Shown here: in pieces, positions 54,001-61,198 of the stretch
Layout of the letters: each line of letters opens with the position of its first letter
How positions within the stretch are numbered: position 1 is the stretch's first letter
Made by a program: the position numbers and the translations under genes
The notes under the pieces: generated by a model
The model's input: the letters and a program-made list of their open reading frames with translations, nothing else
Databases searched by the model: none
Told to the model about the DNA's origin: nothing
Source: Limisphaera sp026417315
GTDB taxonomy: Bacteria; Verrucomicrobiota; Verrucomicrobiia; Limisphaerales; Limisphaeraceae
Assembly: GCF_049537125.1 (NCBI RefSeq)
Contig: NZ_JBMVQY010000001.1
Span: 1,798,001-1,862,000 of the forward strand
Length of the DNA stretch: 64,000 nt
Direction of reading: 5' to 3'

Positions 54001-56328
54001 GCCGGCACCTTGCGTGTCGGCAACGGCACGGCGGGCGGCAGTCTGGGGACCGGCGCGATCTCCAACAACGCCAGCCTGGTTTACAATCTGCCGGACCGCC
54101 GCACGGTGGCCTCCCCCATCCGCGGCGCCGGCTCTGTCGTTGTGGAATCCGGCACCGTGGTCTTGACGGGCGACAACAGCTATGCCGGCACAACCACCGT
54201 CGCCCCGGGTGCGCAAGTGGAAGTGGGTGACGGCGGCAGCACGGGTTCGCTCGGCACCGGGCCTGTCAATCTCCAGGGGAGCCTCGTCTTCCATCGCGAT
54301 GGCGTGGTGACCAACGCCGGCAGCATCACCGGCTCCGGCAACGTGACGGTGCTCGGCCCGGGCCGGGTGGTCTTGGCAGCCAACAACAACTGGTCCGGCA
54401 GCACTTTGGTCAACGGCGGTACGTTGCAAGTGGGCGCGGGTGGCCTGACGGGCACCCTGGGGACTGCCGGCACGGTGACCCTGACCAACGGCGGCACCTT
54501 GGCCTTCAGCCGGAGTGACACCATCACCAACGCCGTGGCCGTGGTCGGCGCCGATGGCACCCTGGCCCAGCTCGGCCCTGGTACTCTGGTCCTGACCAGT
54601 GAGGCCAATGCCTACGGCCGCACCTGGATTACGGGGGGTACTCTGCAGTTGGGTGACGGGGTCAACGATTCCGGTCAACTTGGAACGGGCAGGATCACCG
54701 TGGAGGCCCCCGGCCGACTCGCGGTCCATCGGCCGCCGGTCTATACGCTGACCAACCTCGTTGAAGGGACCGGCAGTCTCGTCTTTGCCGGCCCGAGCAA
54801 CCGAATCAGCACCGTGGGCGGTCCGAACACCTACAGCGGCGGCACGCTCCTGAGCAATACCTACGTCACGTTGGTCCCGCCCCCCACCAGTCCGGCGGTC
54901 GATGGTTTCGTGAGCGTCAACGGGAACGCGTTCGGGACCGGCACCTTGACCGCCGTGGGTACCAATGTGGTCGAGTTGGCTGCGGCCACTGTGAACGATC
55001 TGTCCGGAGCCGTGGCCTCCGGAAACTTCGGCGTGCCGGTCCATGTGCCGGCGGGGCAGGAGATCACGTTCTGGTTGCCCGGCCGGTTTACGTGGAGCAG
55101 CACCGTTTCTGGTGAAGGCACGGTCAACCTCGGCGTCAACTACGTGCGCGGAGACATTGCCGGCAACTGGACCAACTTCCACGGCCGCCTGAATGTGATC
55201 ACCAACGCCGTCAATCCGGCACCGTCCGGGTTCGACTTCCGCGTGGCCACGGCCGGCGGGTTCCCGAACGCGAGGGTGTACCTGGCGGATAACGTAAGCA
55301 TGTACTCCCGTGCCGCGGCCAACTCGATCATTCCCTTCGGCGACATCTCGGGCGGTCCCATGGCCACAATTCGAGCTGCCTCCGGCGGCGGCGGCTCCCC
55401 CGGTCAGACCATGACCATGGTGGTGGGCGGGCTCAACACCGATGCCACCTTTGCCGGCACCATTCTGGACGTGGTGCACGTGGTCAAAGTGGGGAGCGGC
55501 AAGTGGACGCTGACGGGCGCCAGCAGTTACACGGGCAACACCACCATCAGCAATGGTGTCCTGGCCCTCGCCGCAGCACCCGAAAGCGGCGACGGCTCCA
55601 TCGGGTATTCGCCGGTGATCACGGTGGTGGCGCCGGGCGTGTTGGATGTCACCGGACGGAGCGACCGTTTGTTGGACGTGGGCTCGGCGGCCGAACAGTC
55701 GCTGCAGGGCAATGGCACCATCCGGGGCAACGTGCAGATCAGTTGGGCCGGCTCGATCCAGCCGGGATTCCCCAACGCCCACGGGACCCTCACGGTGGAT
55801 GGCGATCTGACCGTGGGTGGCACGCTCAACTTCAGGATCAGCCGCTCGGCCGGGCCCCAGAGCGACCGGCTGGCTTTCAACAACATCACCATCCAGCCCG
55901 GCGTCACTCTGAACGTGAGCCAACTGGACACCAACAACCTGCAGACCGGCGACGTGTTCCAGCTGTTCAGCAAGCCGGTCCCGGCGGAGAACTTCGGCGC
56001 CATCAACCTGCCGTTCCAGAACGTGGACGGTTCGATTCAATATGTCTGGACGAACATGTTGGCGGTGGACGGCACCATCCGCCTGCTCAGCGGAGCAGAG
56101 CCCAGTGTGAACACCACGCCCACCAACATCACGGCGGTGCTCACTGCCGGGCAGCTCGAACTCTCCTGGCCCGCCGATCGCACCGGGTGGACGCTGCAAA
56201 GCAATGCCGTCAGCATCACCGCCTCGGATCAGTGGTACCCGGTGCCGGGCTCGCAGAACACCAATCGTGTGCTGATCGTACCGGACGCCTCCAGGACGAA
56301 CGTCTTCTACCGCCTGGTTTATCCATAG
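51022..56328 (+). CDS. Giant secreted autotransporter-repeat (PATR) surface protein
   Basis: 1768 residues. A signal peptide with a long n-region (WWRYAALTGLLWTTTAHLMAQA) is followed by about ten PATR units of the form GSGTLTVLTENDYTGSTRIE, predicted to build a long right-handed beta-helix. Two copies of a ~160-residue module lie at about 51840-52400 and 55080-55560; it is also in the PL11-PATR protein. The C-terminal ~65 residues form a small beta domain (LELSWPADRTGWTLQ, ending VFYRLVYP). There is no autotransporter barrel and no PEP-CTERM or LPXTG signal, so the anchoring route is unknown. Probably an adhesin or cell-surface fibre; no enzyme domain is seen. GGAAAGG precedes the ATG. Confidence 0.88.
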   Translation: MNERGRRTSSASLFHGRAVSKHWWRYAALTGLLWTTTAHLMAQAQSGTWISGAGGFWNDPGNWLNGLVAFGPDQTATFQADPANNAAISVSAAAGQGDQPVVIGHLIFQDTDPSTVGHWQIDNVGYPLVLSNNASPYSLVSVHLATGDRANLITGWGIATINANVIATNTLVKDGPGTLVLSPVPDGPLAGVNQISGGTIISNGMLQLGPTARNDSYNPVNSVALGGAAGGPVIFRGGALRSYLAAVPGSNPSTTPTVSGLPNDLVIEPGQTGTLYLSPRAFPAFSGNVHGGGTLNLFVDFVRDNLGGNWGGFTGRVVVAATPRQAGDLRFTDDFVVNGGWAGARVYITTNGINANIVNIYNNGASGNVVAFGELAADVPGIANIFANSTGAGAGSSLPMILRVGGLNTDASFSGNFAAPGVANGIGIIKEGTGTWILNGPTIEYNGITVVSNGVLQFGSGTSGKPGRTPVITNYATLAFGRSDLLVVTNLIDGPGNVEQRGSGTLVLAPLGGANPYTGRTIVRQGFLSVTNEAALGPNPASFAANQLTLAGGGLRALQDQTLSHANRGIWLDPAGGVLSADAGATLTVANVISGPGPLRISGQGNVGLTGANTFTGRTILESGVLLLGGESFLGSAPASFTPDQLTFDGGILRPTGSFALDDANRGLTFAAGGGTIAPEAGTTLTLGTPVTGPGALVKSGAGTVRLAAIDNRTGPTRIEAGTLEVAPGGALATTPLITVANGAAFDVGTTGYTLNAGQTLTGSGEIRGHVTAGNGSTISPGDSVGTLTFAGDLALAGGATLEMDLSTTASDRLTVGGNLNLSGQNTVAVRLLEALPVGSYRLITYGGTLSGTTANLTLAGYPPSRLVPSLVHDPGAKAIDLTITGQALQLVWRGGLNNNAWDVNTTANWLNNGNADVFLNGDSVLFNATGAANSSVNLVGSLSPAEAIVDAATDYTFQGSGRLTGLASLTKRGSGTLTVLTENDYTGSTRIEAGTLRVGNGTAGGSLGTGAISNNASLVYNLPDRRTVASPIRGAGSVVVESGTVVLTGDNSYAGTTTVAPGAQVEVGDGGSTGSLGTGPVNLQGSLVFHRDGVVTNAGSITGSGNVTVLGPGRVVLAANNNWSGSTLVNGGTLQVGAGGLTGTLGTAGTVTLTNGGTLAFSRSDTITNAVAVVGADGTLAQLGPGTLVLTSEANAYGRTWITGGTLQLGDGVNDSGQLGTGRITVEAPGRLAVHRPPVYTLTNLVEGTGSLVFAGPSNRISTVGGPNTYSGGTLLSNTYVTLVPPPTSPAVDGFVSVNGNAFGTGTLTAVGTNVVELAAATVNDLSGAVASGNFGVPVHVPAGQEITFWLPGRFTWSSTVSGEGTVNLGVNYVRGDIAGNWTNFHGRLNVITNAVNPAPSGFDFRVATAGGFPNARVYLADNVSMYSRAAANSIIPFGDISGGPMATIRAASGGGGSPGQTMTMVVGGLNTDATFAGTILDVVHVVKVGSGKWTLTGASSYTGNTTISNGVLALAAAPESGDGSIGYSPVITVVAPGVLDVTGRSDRLLDVGSAAEQSLQGNGTIRGNVQISWAGSIQPGFPNAHGTLTVDGDLTVGGTLNFRISRSAGPQSDRLAFNNITIQPGVTLNVSQLDTNNLQTGDVFQLFSKPVPAENFGAINLPFQNVDGSIQYVWTNMLAVDGTIRLLSGAEPSVNTTPTNITAVLTAGQLELSWPADRTGWTLQSNAVSITASDQWYPVPGSQNTNRVLIVPDASRTNVFYRLVYP

Positions 56329-56358
56329 GCGCAACTGCGTCCTGGCTCTGAACCCCGG

Positions 56359-56399
56359 GACAGGGGACGGGCTCCACGGCCTCGTCCCCTGTCTTCTTA
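56359..56399 (+). terminator. Intrinsic terminator of the PATR gene
   Basis: GACAGGGGACG (56359-56369) pairs perfectly with CGTCCCCTGTC (56383-56393), an 11-bp stem with a 13-base loop, followed by TTCTTA. It lies 31 bases after the PATR stop. Confidence 0.85.
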
Positions 56400-57095
56400 C
56401 TGGGTCGGCGCAGCGGCGAGCTGCTGAGCTCTGATCCCGAGAACCCACGTAAAACCGCCGGACGAGATCGGCCTTCCCGTCCCACGATGGGGCTCCGGCA
56501 GTTTTGCCGGGGCACCCGACGAAGCCTGTGTGGGGAATCACCTGGCAAACTGCACACAACGTGGACAGGCCCGGGGTCCTTCACCGAAGGAGCCGAAGGT
56601 TGAACAGCACCGCTGCGCCCGGCAGGCCCGTTCCGGATTCCCGGTGTGAACCGACCGTGCCGACTCACGACCGTTTCTCGGGAATCCCTGGCAGACCCAA
56701 TGGCCACCCAACTCAAAAGACGTCGGGCAGGTTTCGCCCCTTCGGCGTGCCGCGAACCCGCGTCGACGGGGCGGAGATGCGACAGCTCAGAGCAGCACGC
56801 TCGGTAACCGCTTTGCCTCGATGTCGGGTCAATGGTTGCGCCCCCGGGCACGCGTCATGGCTGCCCGTCGGGCCAGAATCTGGATGGGATGCGCCTTCAG
56901 CACGTGAAATGGCCCCTGCGATCTGGAGTCAGTGGCAGACACGTTTTCTGTTGCGAGTCCCGGATTCAAGGACCTCCGGGCAGCGTCCTTTTTCCCCGGC
57001 CTTCCCGTGCCGGGGACGTTCCAAACTCCGGTAACTTCTTGGGCATGTCGAAAACCTGAGCTGCGCCGGGCCGGGCGCGGGCCTTGCGGCCGCGC
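56400..57095. other. Intergenic region before the cobalamin riboswitch, no gene seen
   Basis: About 700 bases with no supported gene on either strand; the open frames have low-complexity translations. No repeat or RNA motif was recognised until the promoter at 57096. Confidence 0.45.
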
Positions 57096-57124
57096 TTGAC
57101 AGCCATGACAAATGCGCCTACAAG
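57096..57124 (+). promoter_or_regulatory. Sigma70 promoter of the cobalamin riboswitch unit
   Basis: A perfect TTGACA (57096-57101), a 17-base spacer and TACAAG (57119-57124, 4 of 6). The start near 57131 is about 50 bases before the first paired base of the riboswitch. Confidence 0.65.
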
Positions 57125-57180
57125 GGCGGCGCTCTTTGAGAGAAGCCGCGCGCCCCTTTGCCGGCCGCGGTCGCGAATTC

Positions 57181-57330
57181 CACAGGCCAATGTGATGGGA
57201 ACCCCGTGTAAGTCGGGGACGGTTGCGCCACTGTAACGGGTGACAAGCTCCCAAAGGCCACTGCGCGTATCGGCGTGGGAAGGCGGGAGTACGGTTTGCA
57301 GCCCGGAGTCAGGAGACCGATTGGCCTGTG
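57181..57330 (+). promoter_or_regulatory. Cobalamin (AdoCbl-type) riboswitch
   Basis: The closing stem is perfect: CACAGGCCAAT (57181-57191) with ATTGGCCTGTG (57320-57330). Inside are the conserved core GATGGGAACCCCGTGTAAGT, then GCGCCACTGTAACGG, and the B12 box GAGTCAGGAGACCG (57306-57319). These are the family hallmarks in the right order and spacing. A terminator-like hairpin follows at 57448-57490. Ligand binding is expected to switch off the two genes downstream, as in nearly all characterised members. Confidence 0.95.
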
Positions 57331-57447
57331 CTCGTCGGGATTCCGCCCGGAGCGGGATCCACTTCTCCGCAAAAGAGAAGGATGAGGCCAGTCCGATGTC
57401 GGGGCCGACGGCACGTCCGCGGCTCCGAGCAGCACCGTTTTCTCAAG

Positions 57448-57490
57448 AACGCCTTCCTTCGTCGTTTGCCGGAGGAAGGCGTTTGTTGTT
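57448..57490 (+). terminator. Probable expression-platform terminator of the riboswitch
   Basis: AACGCCTTCCT (57448-57458) and AGGAAGGCGTT (57473-57483) form an 11-bp stem with a 14-base loop, followed by TGTTGTT. The U tract is interrupted, so termination may be leaky. It stands 118 bases after the riboswitch and 109 bases before the first gene. Confidence 0.65.
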
Positions 57491-57598
57491 GGGAAACCGT
57501 GCCCGCGGCAAGCGCCTTGCCCGGTTCTGGTCTCGTCTTGGCAAACCCGGCAGTGCGGGGGCCACGCCTCCCGCACGGCCATAACCAGGGACCGGAAC

Positions 57599-58276
57599 AT
57601 GCAGAAACGAATGTTGCTTCTACGATGGGGCAGCGCCGCCTGTGCGGGGCTGCTGGGGGTGAACAGTGCAGGCGCCACGTTTGACGAGGTGCAGTTTTGG
57701 GTGGGCACCGGGACCAATCGCGCGGCCCTGGTCATCGATTGGGCCGATGGCTTGGGACCGGAGTCGCTGTTGTGGGGTTATCAATGGAACGGCCAGGCCT
57801 CCGGCCTCGACATGCTGGTGGCCGTGGTCCGCGCGGACGCACGGTTGTTTGCGCACCTGGGCCAATACGCCTGGGGCACCGCCGTGTTCGGCCTTGGTTA
57901 CGACCGAAACGACAACGGTATCTTCTCGGTGACGCCAGCCCCGGGCTTTGACGCCGACGGCGTTGCATGGAGTCTGAGCCCCAACGACGCCCGCACGGCG
58001 GACGATCCGGCCGACCACTGGCGGGAGGGCTGGAACAACGGCTTCTGGGCTTACTACACGAAGAGCACGGCCGACGACCCGTGGGCCTCGTCCATGGTGG
58101 GCGCGGCCGACCGGGTCTTGAGCGACGGCGTGTGGGACGGGTGGCGGTTCGCCCCGGGCTTCGCCGGTCAACCTCCCGGCACGCCCGCGCCGGCGCCAGT
58201 GCCGGAGCCCACAGGGTGGGTCCTGTTCCTCTTGGGCGGAGGCTTGCTGGCCTGGGCGCGGCGTCAGCCTGCCTGA
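57599..58276 (+). CDS. B12-regulated secreted PEP-CTERM protein
   Basis: 225 residues. A signal peptide (WGSAACAGLLGVNSAGA) leads to one domain beginning FDEVQFWVGTGTNRAALVID, with LLWGYQWNGQASGLDMLVAV and FGLGYDRNDNG further in. The C-terminus is a PEP-CTERM signal: VPEP at ~202, hydrophobic helix TGWVLFLLGGGLLAW, then ARRQPA. Such signals are processed by exosortases, which attach or release proteins at the outer surface; no exosortase is in the window. Control by the upstream cobalamin riboswitch suggests a role in acquiring or holding cobamides, and the domain has no enzymatic motif I recognise. The next gene starts 5 bases after the stop and repeats the domain. Confidence 0.85.
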   Translation: MQKRMLLLRWGSAACAGLLGVNSAGATFDEVQFWVGTGTNRAALVIDWADGLGPESLLWGYQWNGQASGLDMLVAVVRADARLFAHLGQYAWGTAVFGLGYDRNDNGIFSVTPAPGFDADGVAWSLSPNDARTADDPADHWREGWNNGFWAYYTKSTADDPWASSMVGAADRVLSDGVWDGWRFAPGFAGQPPGTPAPAPVPEPTGWVLFLLGGGLLAWARRQPA

Positions 58277-58280
58277 TGCA

Positions 58281-60389
58281 GTGCAAAACCTGGTTCGAGT
58301 GTTCCTCTCCGTGCCGGTGCTCGCATGGGCGCCGGTTGCGCTGGCTTTGAGCCTGGACGAACTGGCAGTGTGGGCAGGCACGGGCACGAACCGGGCGGCC
58401 TTGGTCGTTGCGTGGCCCGTGCCTGCCCCGGTTTCGTCCGGCACAAACTTGTCGCGGCCGGTCGCTGTCGCATGGGCATGGGGCTTTCGCTGGAACGGCA
58501 CGGCAACCGCCGCGGACCTCGTTCACGCCGTTCTGCAAACGGACCGTCGGTTGTTCATACTGACCGCGGCCGAAGTTGCAGGTGCGACGGTGGTGCGCGC
58601 CGTAGGGCTGGACGCAAACCGGAACGAGCGGTTCGGCCTGCGCGGGCCGCAGCGATGGCTGTTGCCCGAGGCCTTTGTTGCCGGGCCTGTGTCGGTTACG
58701 ACGACGGAGCTGCAGAACCTCCAACCGCTGGAACCGGGCGATTGGTACGCACCTGCAGATGCTCTCCATACGTGGCACGTCTGGCGCGAAGCCGGCGGCC
58801 AGGGAGGCTTTGGGCACATGCCTGTCTCCGGCGACTGGATCCCCGTAGGACCCGCGCTGGAGGAGTGCGAACTGCGCGATGGTACCTGGGTGGCACTGGT
58901 CTGGGACGCGACTCAATCGACAGACCCGTCGTTTCCCGCCGCGGCCGCGCCCGGGCCGGTCCGTCCTTACACAACCCGTTTGCTGCAGGCCCATGGTCCT
59001 TTCGGCGCATCGCCCTATGACGATCCGACGGCCGTCCTGGGCCCGCCGACCCGTTGGTTTCACGATCTATGGGCCGTTTTCTCGGGCCGTGAGTCCATGC
59101 GGCGCGCGAGCGTGGTCGAAGCACCTTTTCATCGGGACGCACCAGAGGGTTCCCCCTTGCTGCTGACGTTTCCCGATGGCTGCCATCTGATCGCAGAGTT
59201 CGACCCGCCATTGACCAATGATCCGGCGCATCCGTTTGGCCTGGACTTCCTCGTTTTCGGGAACGCGTTTTACGTGGCCGACCGCGCGGTGTCCGACGAA
59301 AACAGCCTCGCGGCGCTCCGGTTGACGGGTACCTTGTTTGCCGAGCCACTCCTGGTGTCGGTCAGCCCCGGTTATACGGGGGCCCCGAACGAACGCGAGG
59401 ACGATCCGGACACCTGGTCGTGGTACACGTATGAGTCCGGGCCTTTTGCCGACACGGCATTTCCCACTCAGGCTTACCTGTGGGACCGCGACGCCGGGCG
59501 GTGGAGCCCGGAGCCAACGGATTGCACCCTGCCGGTGAACCCTGCCCTTTCGGAGCTCTGGACCAACGGGGGTTGGTTGGCCACTGACGTCATGAAACTT
59601 TACGGCCGATCGGCCGGCGGCACCGGATTCGATCTGACTCCCTCGGGATTTCCCGCGGTTCGCTACGTCAGGATCGAGGGCCGTGCGCCGGACCGCGCCG
59701 GGGGCGAAGTGGACGCCATCACGCGGGTGCGTCCCCTCACGGTCGGGGAGGGCTTGTGGATGCTTCCCCGGAACGTGGCTGAAGGTCGGGCCGATCTGTG
59801 GTTTCAATCCCCCCACGACCCGGCACGGTGGGCCGTGCAGATTCGGCTGCTCGCATTGAATCAGCCGGTGTGGGTGAGCACCGCGCCGGCTCCACCAGAA
59901 CCGGGTCCTGCACCGGATTCCGGTTGTGAGGTGGCTCGAGTGCACCTTGCCTTGCAGCCCTTCTCTCCCGACACCCCGCTCGTTTCGGAGGCCGAAGCGC
60001 GCGTGCGGTTGCCGGCAGGATGCTCGGAGGACGGACGCGATTTGGACGTCTGGGGCCAGGAGACCCCGGGAGGGGTTTGGACGCGCCTTGATTTCCTTTT
60101 CGAAACCGCGCCGCCGGCGGTTGTGGTTTCGGGGCTTACCTCGCCGGTGACGCTGGTCGTGGTTCGCATTTCGCGGCCGGTGCTGCAAATCACCCAAACC
60201 CCCGGGGGACAGTGGTTCGAGTTCGTTTCGGTGCCGGGGTGGCGACACGTTCTGGAACGCACCACGGACTGGCGCGATTGGACGGTGGTGCGCGACGAGA
60301 TCCTTCCCCAGGCCACGCGGGTGCGATGGCAGGATGCACTGGCTCCGGCCGAGGCGGGTTTCTATCGGTTGCGGCTGAGCCGCCGGTAA
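58281..60389 (+). CDS. B12-regulated secreted protein sharing the PEP-CTERM neighbour's domain
   Basis: 702 residues from a GTG 5 bases after the previous stop. After a signal peptide (VFLSVPVLAWAPVALA) residues ~24-190 repeat the neighbour's domain (LDELAVWAGTGTNRAALVVAW, WGFRWNGTATAADLVHAV, GLDANRNERFG). A second domain (~240-480) contains SPLLLTFPDGCHLIAEFD, FGLDFLVFGNAFYV, WSWYTYESGP and a strand ending VRYVRIEGRAP with GGEVDAITRV; it looks like a beta-sandwich surface-binding module. The C-terminal ~70 residues form the small FYRL domain also seen in the PATR protein, in place of PEP-CTERM. No enzyme motif is visible. By context, a cobamide-related surface protein. Confidence 0.8.
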   Translation: MQNLVRVFLSVPVLAWAPVALALSLDELAVWAGTGTNRAALVVAWPVPAPVSSGTNLSRPVAVAWAWGFRWNGTATAADLVHAVLQTDRRLFILTAAEVAGATVVRAVGLDANRNERFGLRGPQRWLLPEAFVAGPVSVTTTELQNLQPLEPGDWYAPADALHTWHVWREAGGQGGFGHMPVSGDWIPVGPALEECELRDGTWVALVWDATQSTDPSFPAAAAPGPVRPYTTRLLQAHGPFGASPYDDPTAVLGPPTRWFHDLWAVFSGRESMRRASVVEAPFHRDAPEGSPLLLTFPDGCHLIAEFDPPLTNDPAHPFGLDFLVFGNAFYVADRAVSDENSLAALRLTGTLFAEPLLVSVSPGYTGAPNEREDDPDTWSWYTYESGPFADTAFPTQAYLWDRDAGRWSPEPTDCTLPVNPALSELWTNGGWLATDVMKLYGRSAGGTGFDLTPSGFPAVRYVRIEGRAPDRAGGEVDAITRVRPLTVGEGLWMLPRNVAEGRADLWFQSPHDPARWAVQIRLLALNQPVWVSTAPAPPEPGPAPDSGCEVARVHLALQPFSPDTPLVSEAEARVRLPAGCSEDGRDLDVWGQETPGGVWTRLDFLFETAPPAVVVSGLTSPVTLVVVRISRPVLQITQTPGGQWFEFVSVPGWRHVLERTTDWRDWTVVRDEILPQATRVRWQDALAPAEAGFYRLRLSRR

Positions 60390-60607
60390 TGGCGCGAACC
60401 TTGCCGGGCGATCCGCGTCTCCAGTGGCCACCCCTTGGCGGGCGCCCGGGCACGGGGTCTCCGTGCGGTCTTCTGGGCAGGACCCCTCATGACATCGACG
60501 AAACGGGTCCGGACCCGACGTCGACCCCGCCACCTTTCCGCATCGGGCTCCGAGCAGCCCGGCCGGAGACGAATTCACCCTTGCCAAGGCCCCGATCTTC
60601 GGGCCAA

Positions 60608-61099
60608 ATGCACCGACTGATTGCCACGGTTATGGATCTGGCTGACATCTTGAGCAAGGAGCAGATCGTCACGGACTTGCAAGCGCGGGATCGCTGGCAG
60701 GCCATTGACGAGTTGCTCGGCGTGTTGGTGGCGGCGGGCAAGATTCGCAGCGAAGACCGCGAAGCCATCGCCCAGGTCGTGCGCCGCCGCGAACAGTCCA
60801 TGAGCACCGGGATTGGCTTCGGCATCGGCATCCCTCACGCCTCCACTGAGCTGATTCATGAAGTGGTGGGCGCCCTTGGCCGATCCCGCCACGGCGTGGA
60901 TTTCGAGGCGTTGGACAACCAACCGGTCAAGTTGGTCATGCTCTTCCTGGTGCCGCAGGGACAGTTCCAGAAACATCTCCACACCCTGGCCAACATCGCC
61001 AAGCTCCTGCACAAGGCCGACTTCCGCAAGGCCCTCGAGGAGGCGCCGGATGCCGAAACCATGATGGCGTTGATCCGACAGCACTGCGGCAAGAAGTGA
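60608..61099 (+). CDS. PTS EIIA-type protein, PtsN/fructose family
   Basis: 163 residues from ATG 60608, or 155 from ATG 60632 (MDLADILSKEQI), which better matches the family start. The PTS_EIIA_2 domain is complete: STGIGFGIGIPHAST with the phosphorylatable His (His77), VKLVMLFLVPQGQFQKHLHT and LANIAKLLHKADFRKAL. No EIIB or EIIC domain is attached or nearby, so a regulatory role like that of nitrogen PTS EIIA is more likely than sugar uptake. It precedes argS by about 100 bases on the same strand. Confidence 0.9.
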   Translation: MHRLIATVMDLADILSKEQIVTDLQARDRWQAIDELLGVLVAAGKIRSEDREAIAQVVRRREQSMSTGIGFGIGIPHASTELIHEVVGALGRSRHGVDFEALDNQPVKLVMLFLVPQGQFQKHLHTLANIAKLLHKADFRKALEEAPDAETMMALIRQHCGKK

Positions 61100-61198
61100 T
61101 TCGATACGAACCTCGGCCGGGGCGCTGGGAAAGGACCGGTCGGTCCGCGCATCCCGCCGGGACTGTCTGCCCTGGTGACCGAACCTCTTTCTGGCTCC

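Noticed and set aside
51022..56328. Classical type V autotransporter
   Set aside because: The PATR repeats are present but there is no C-terminal barrel; the protein ends in a small soluble-looking beta domain.
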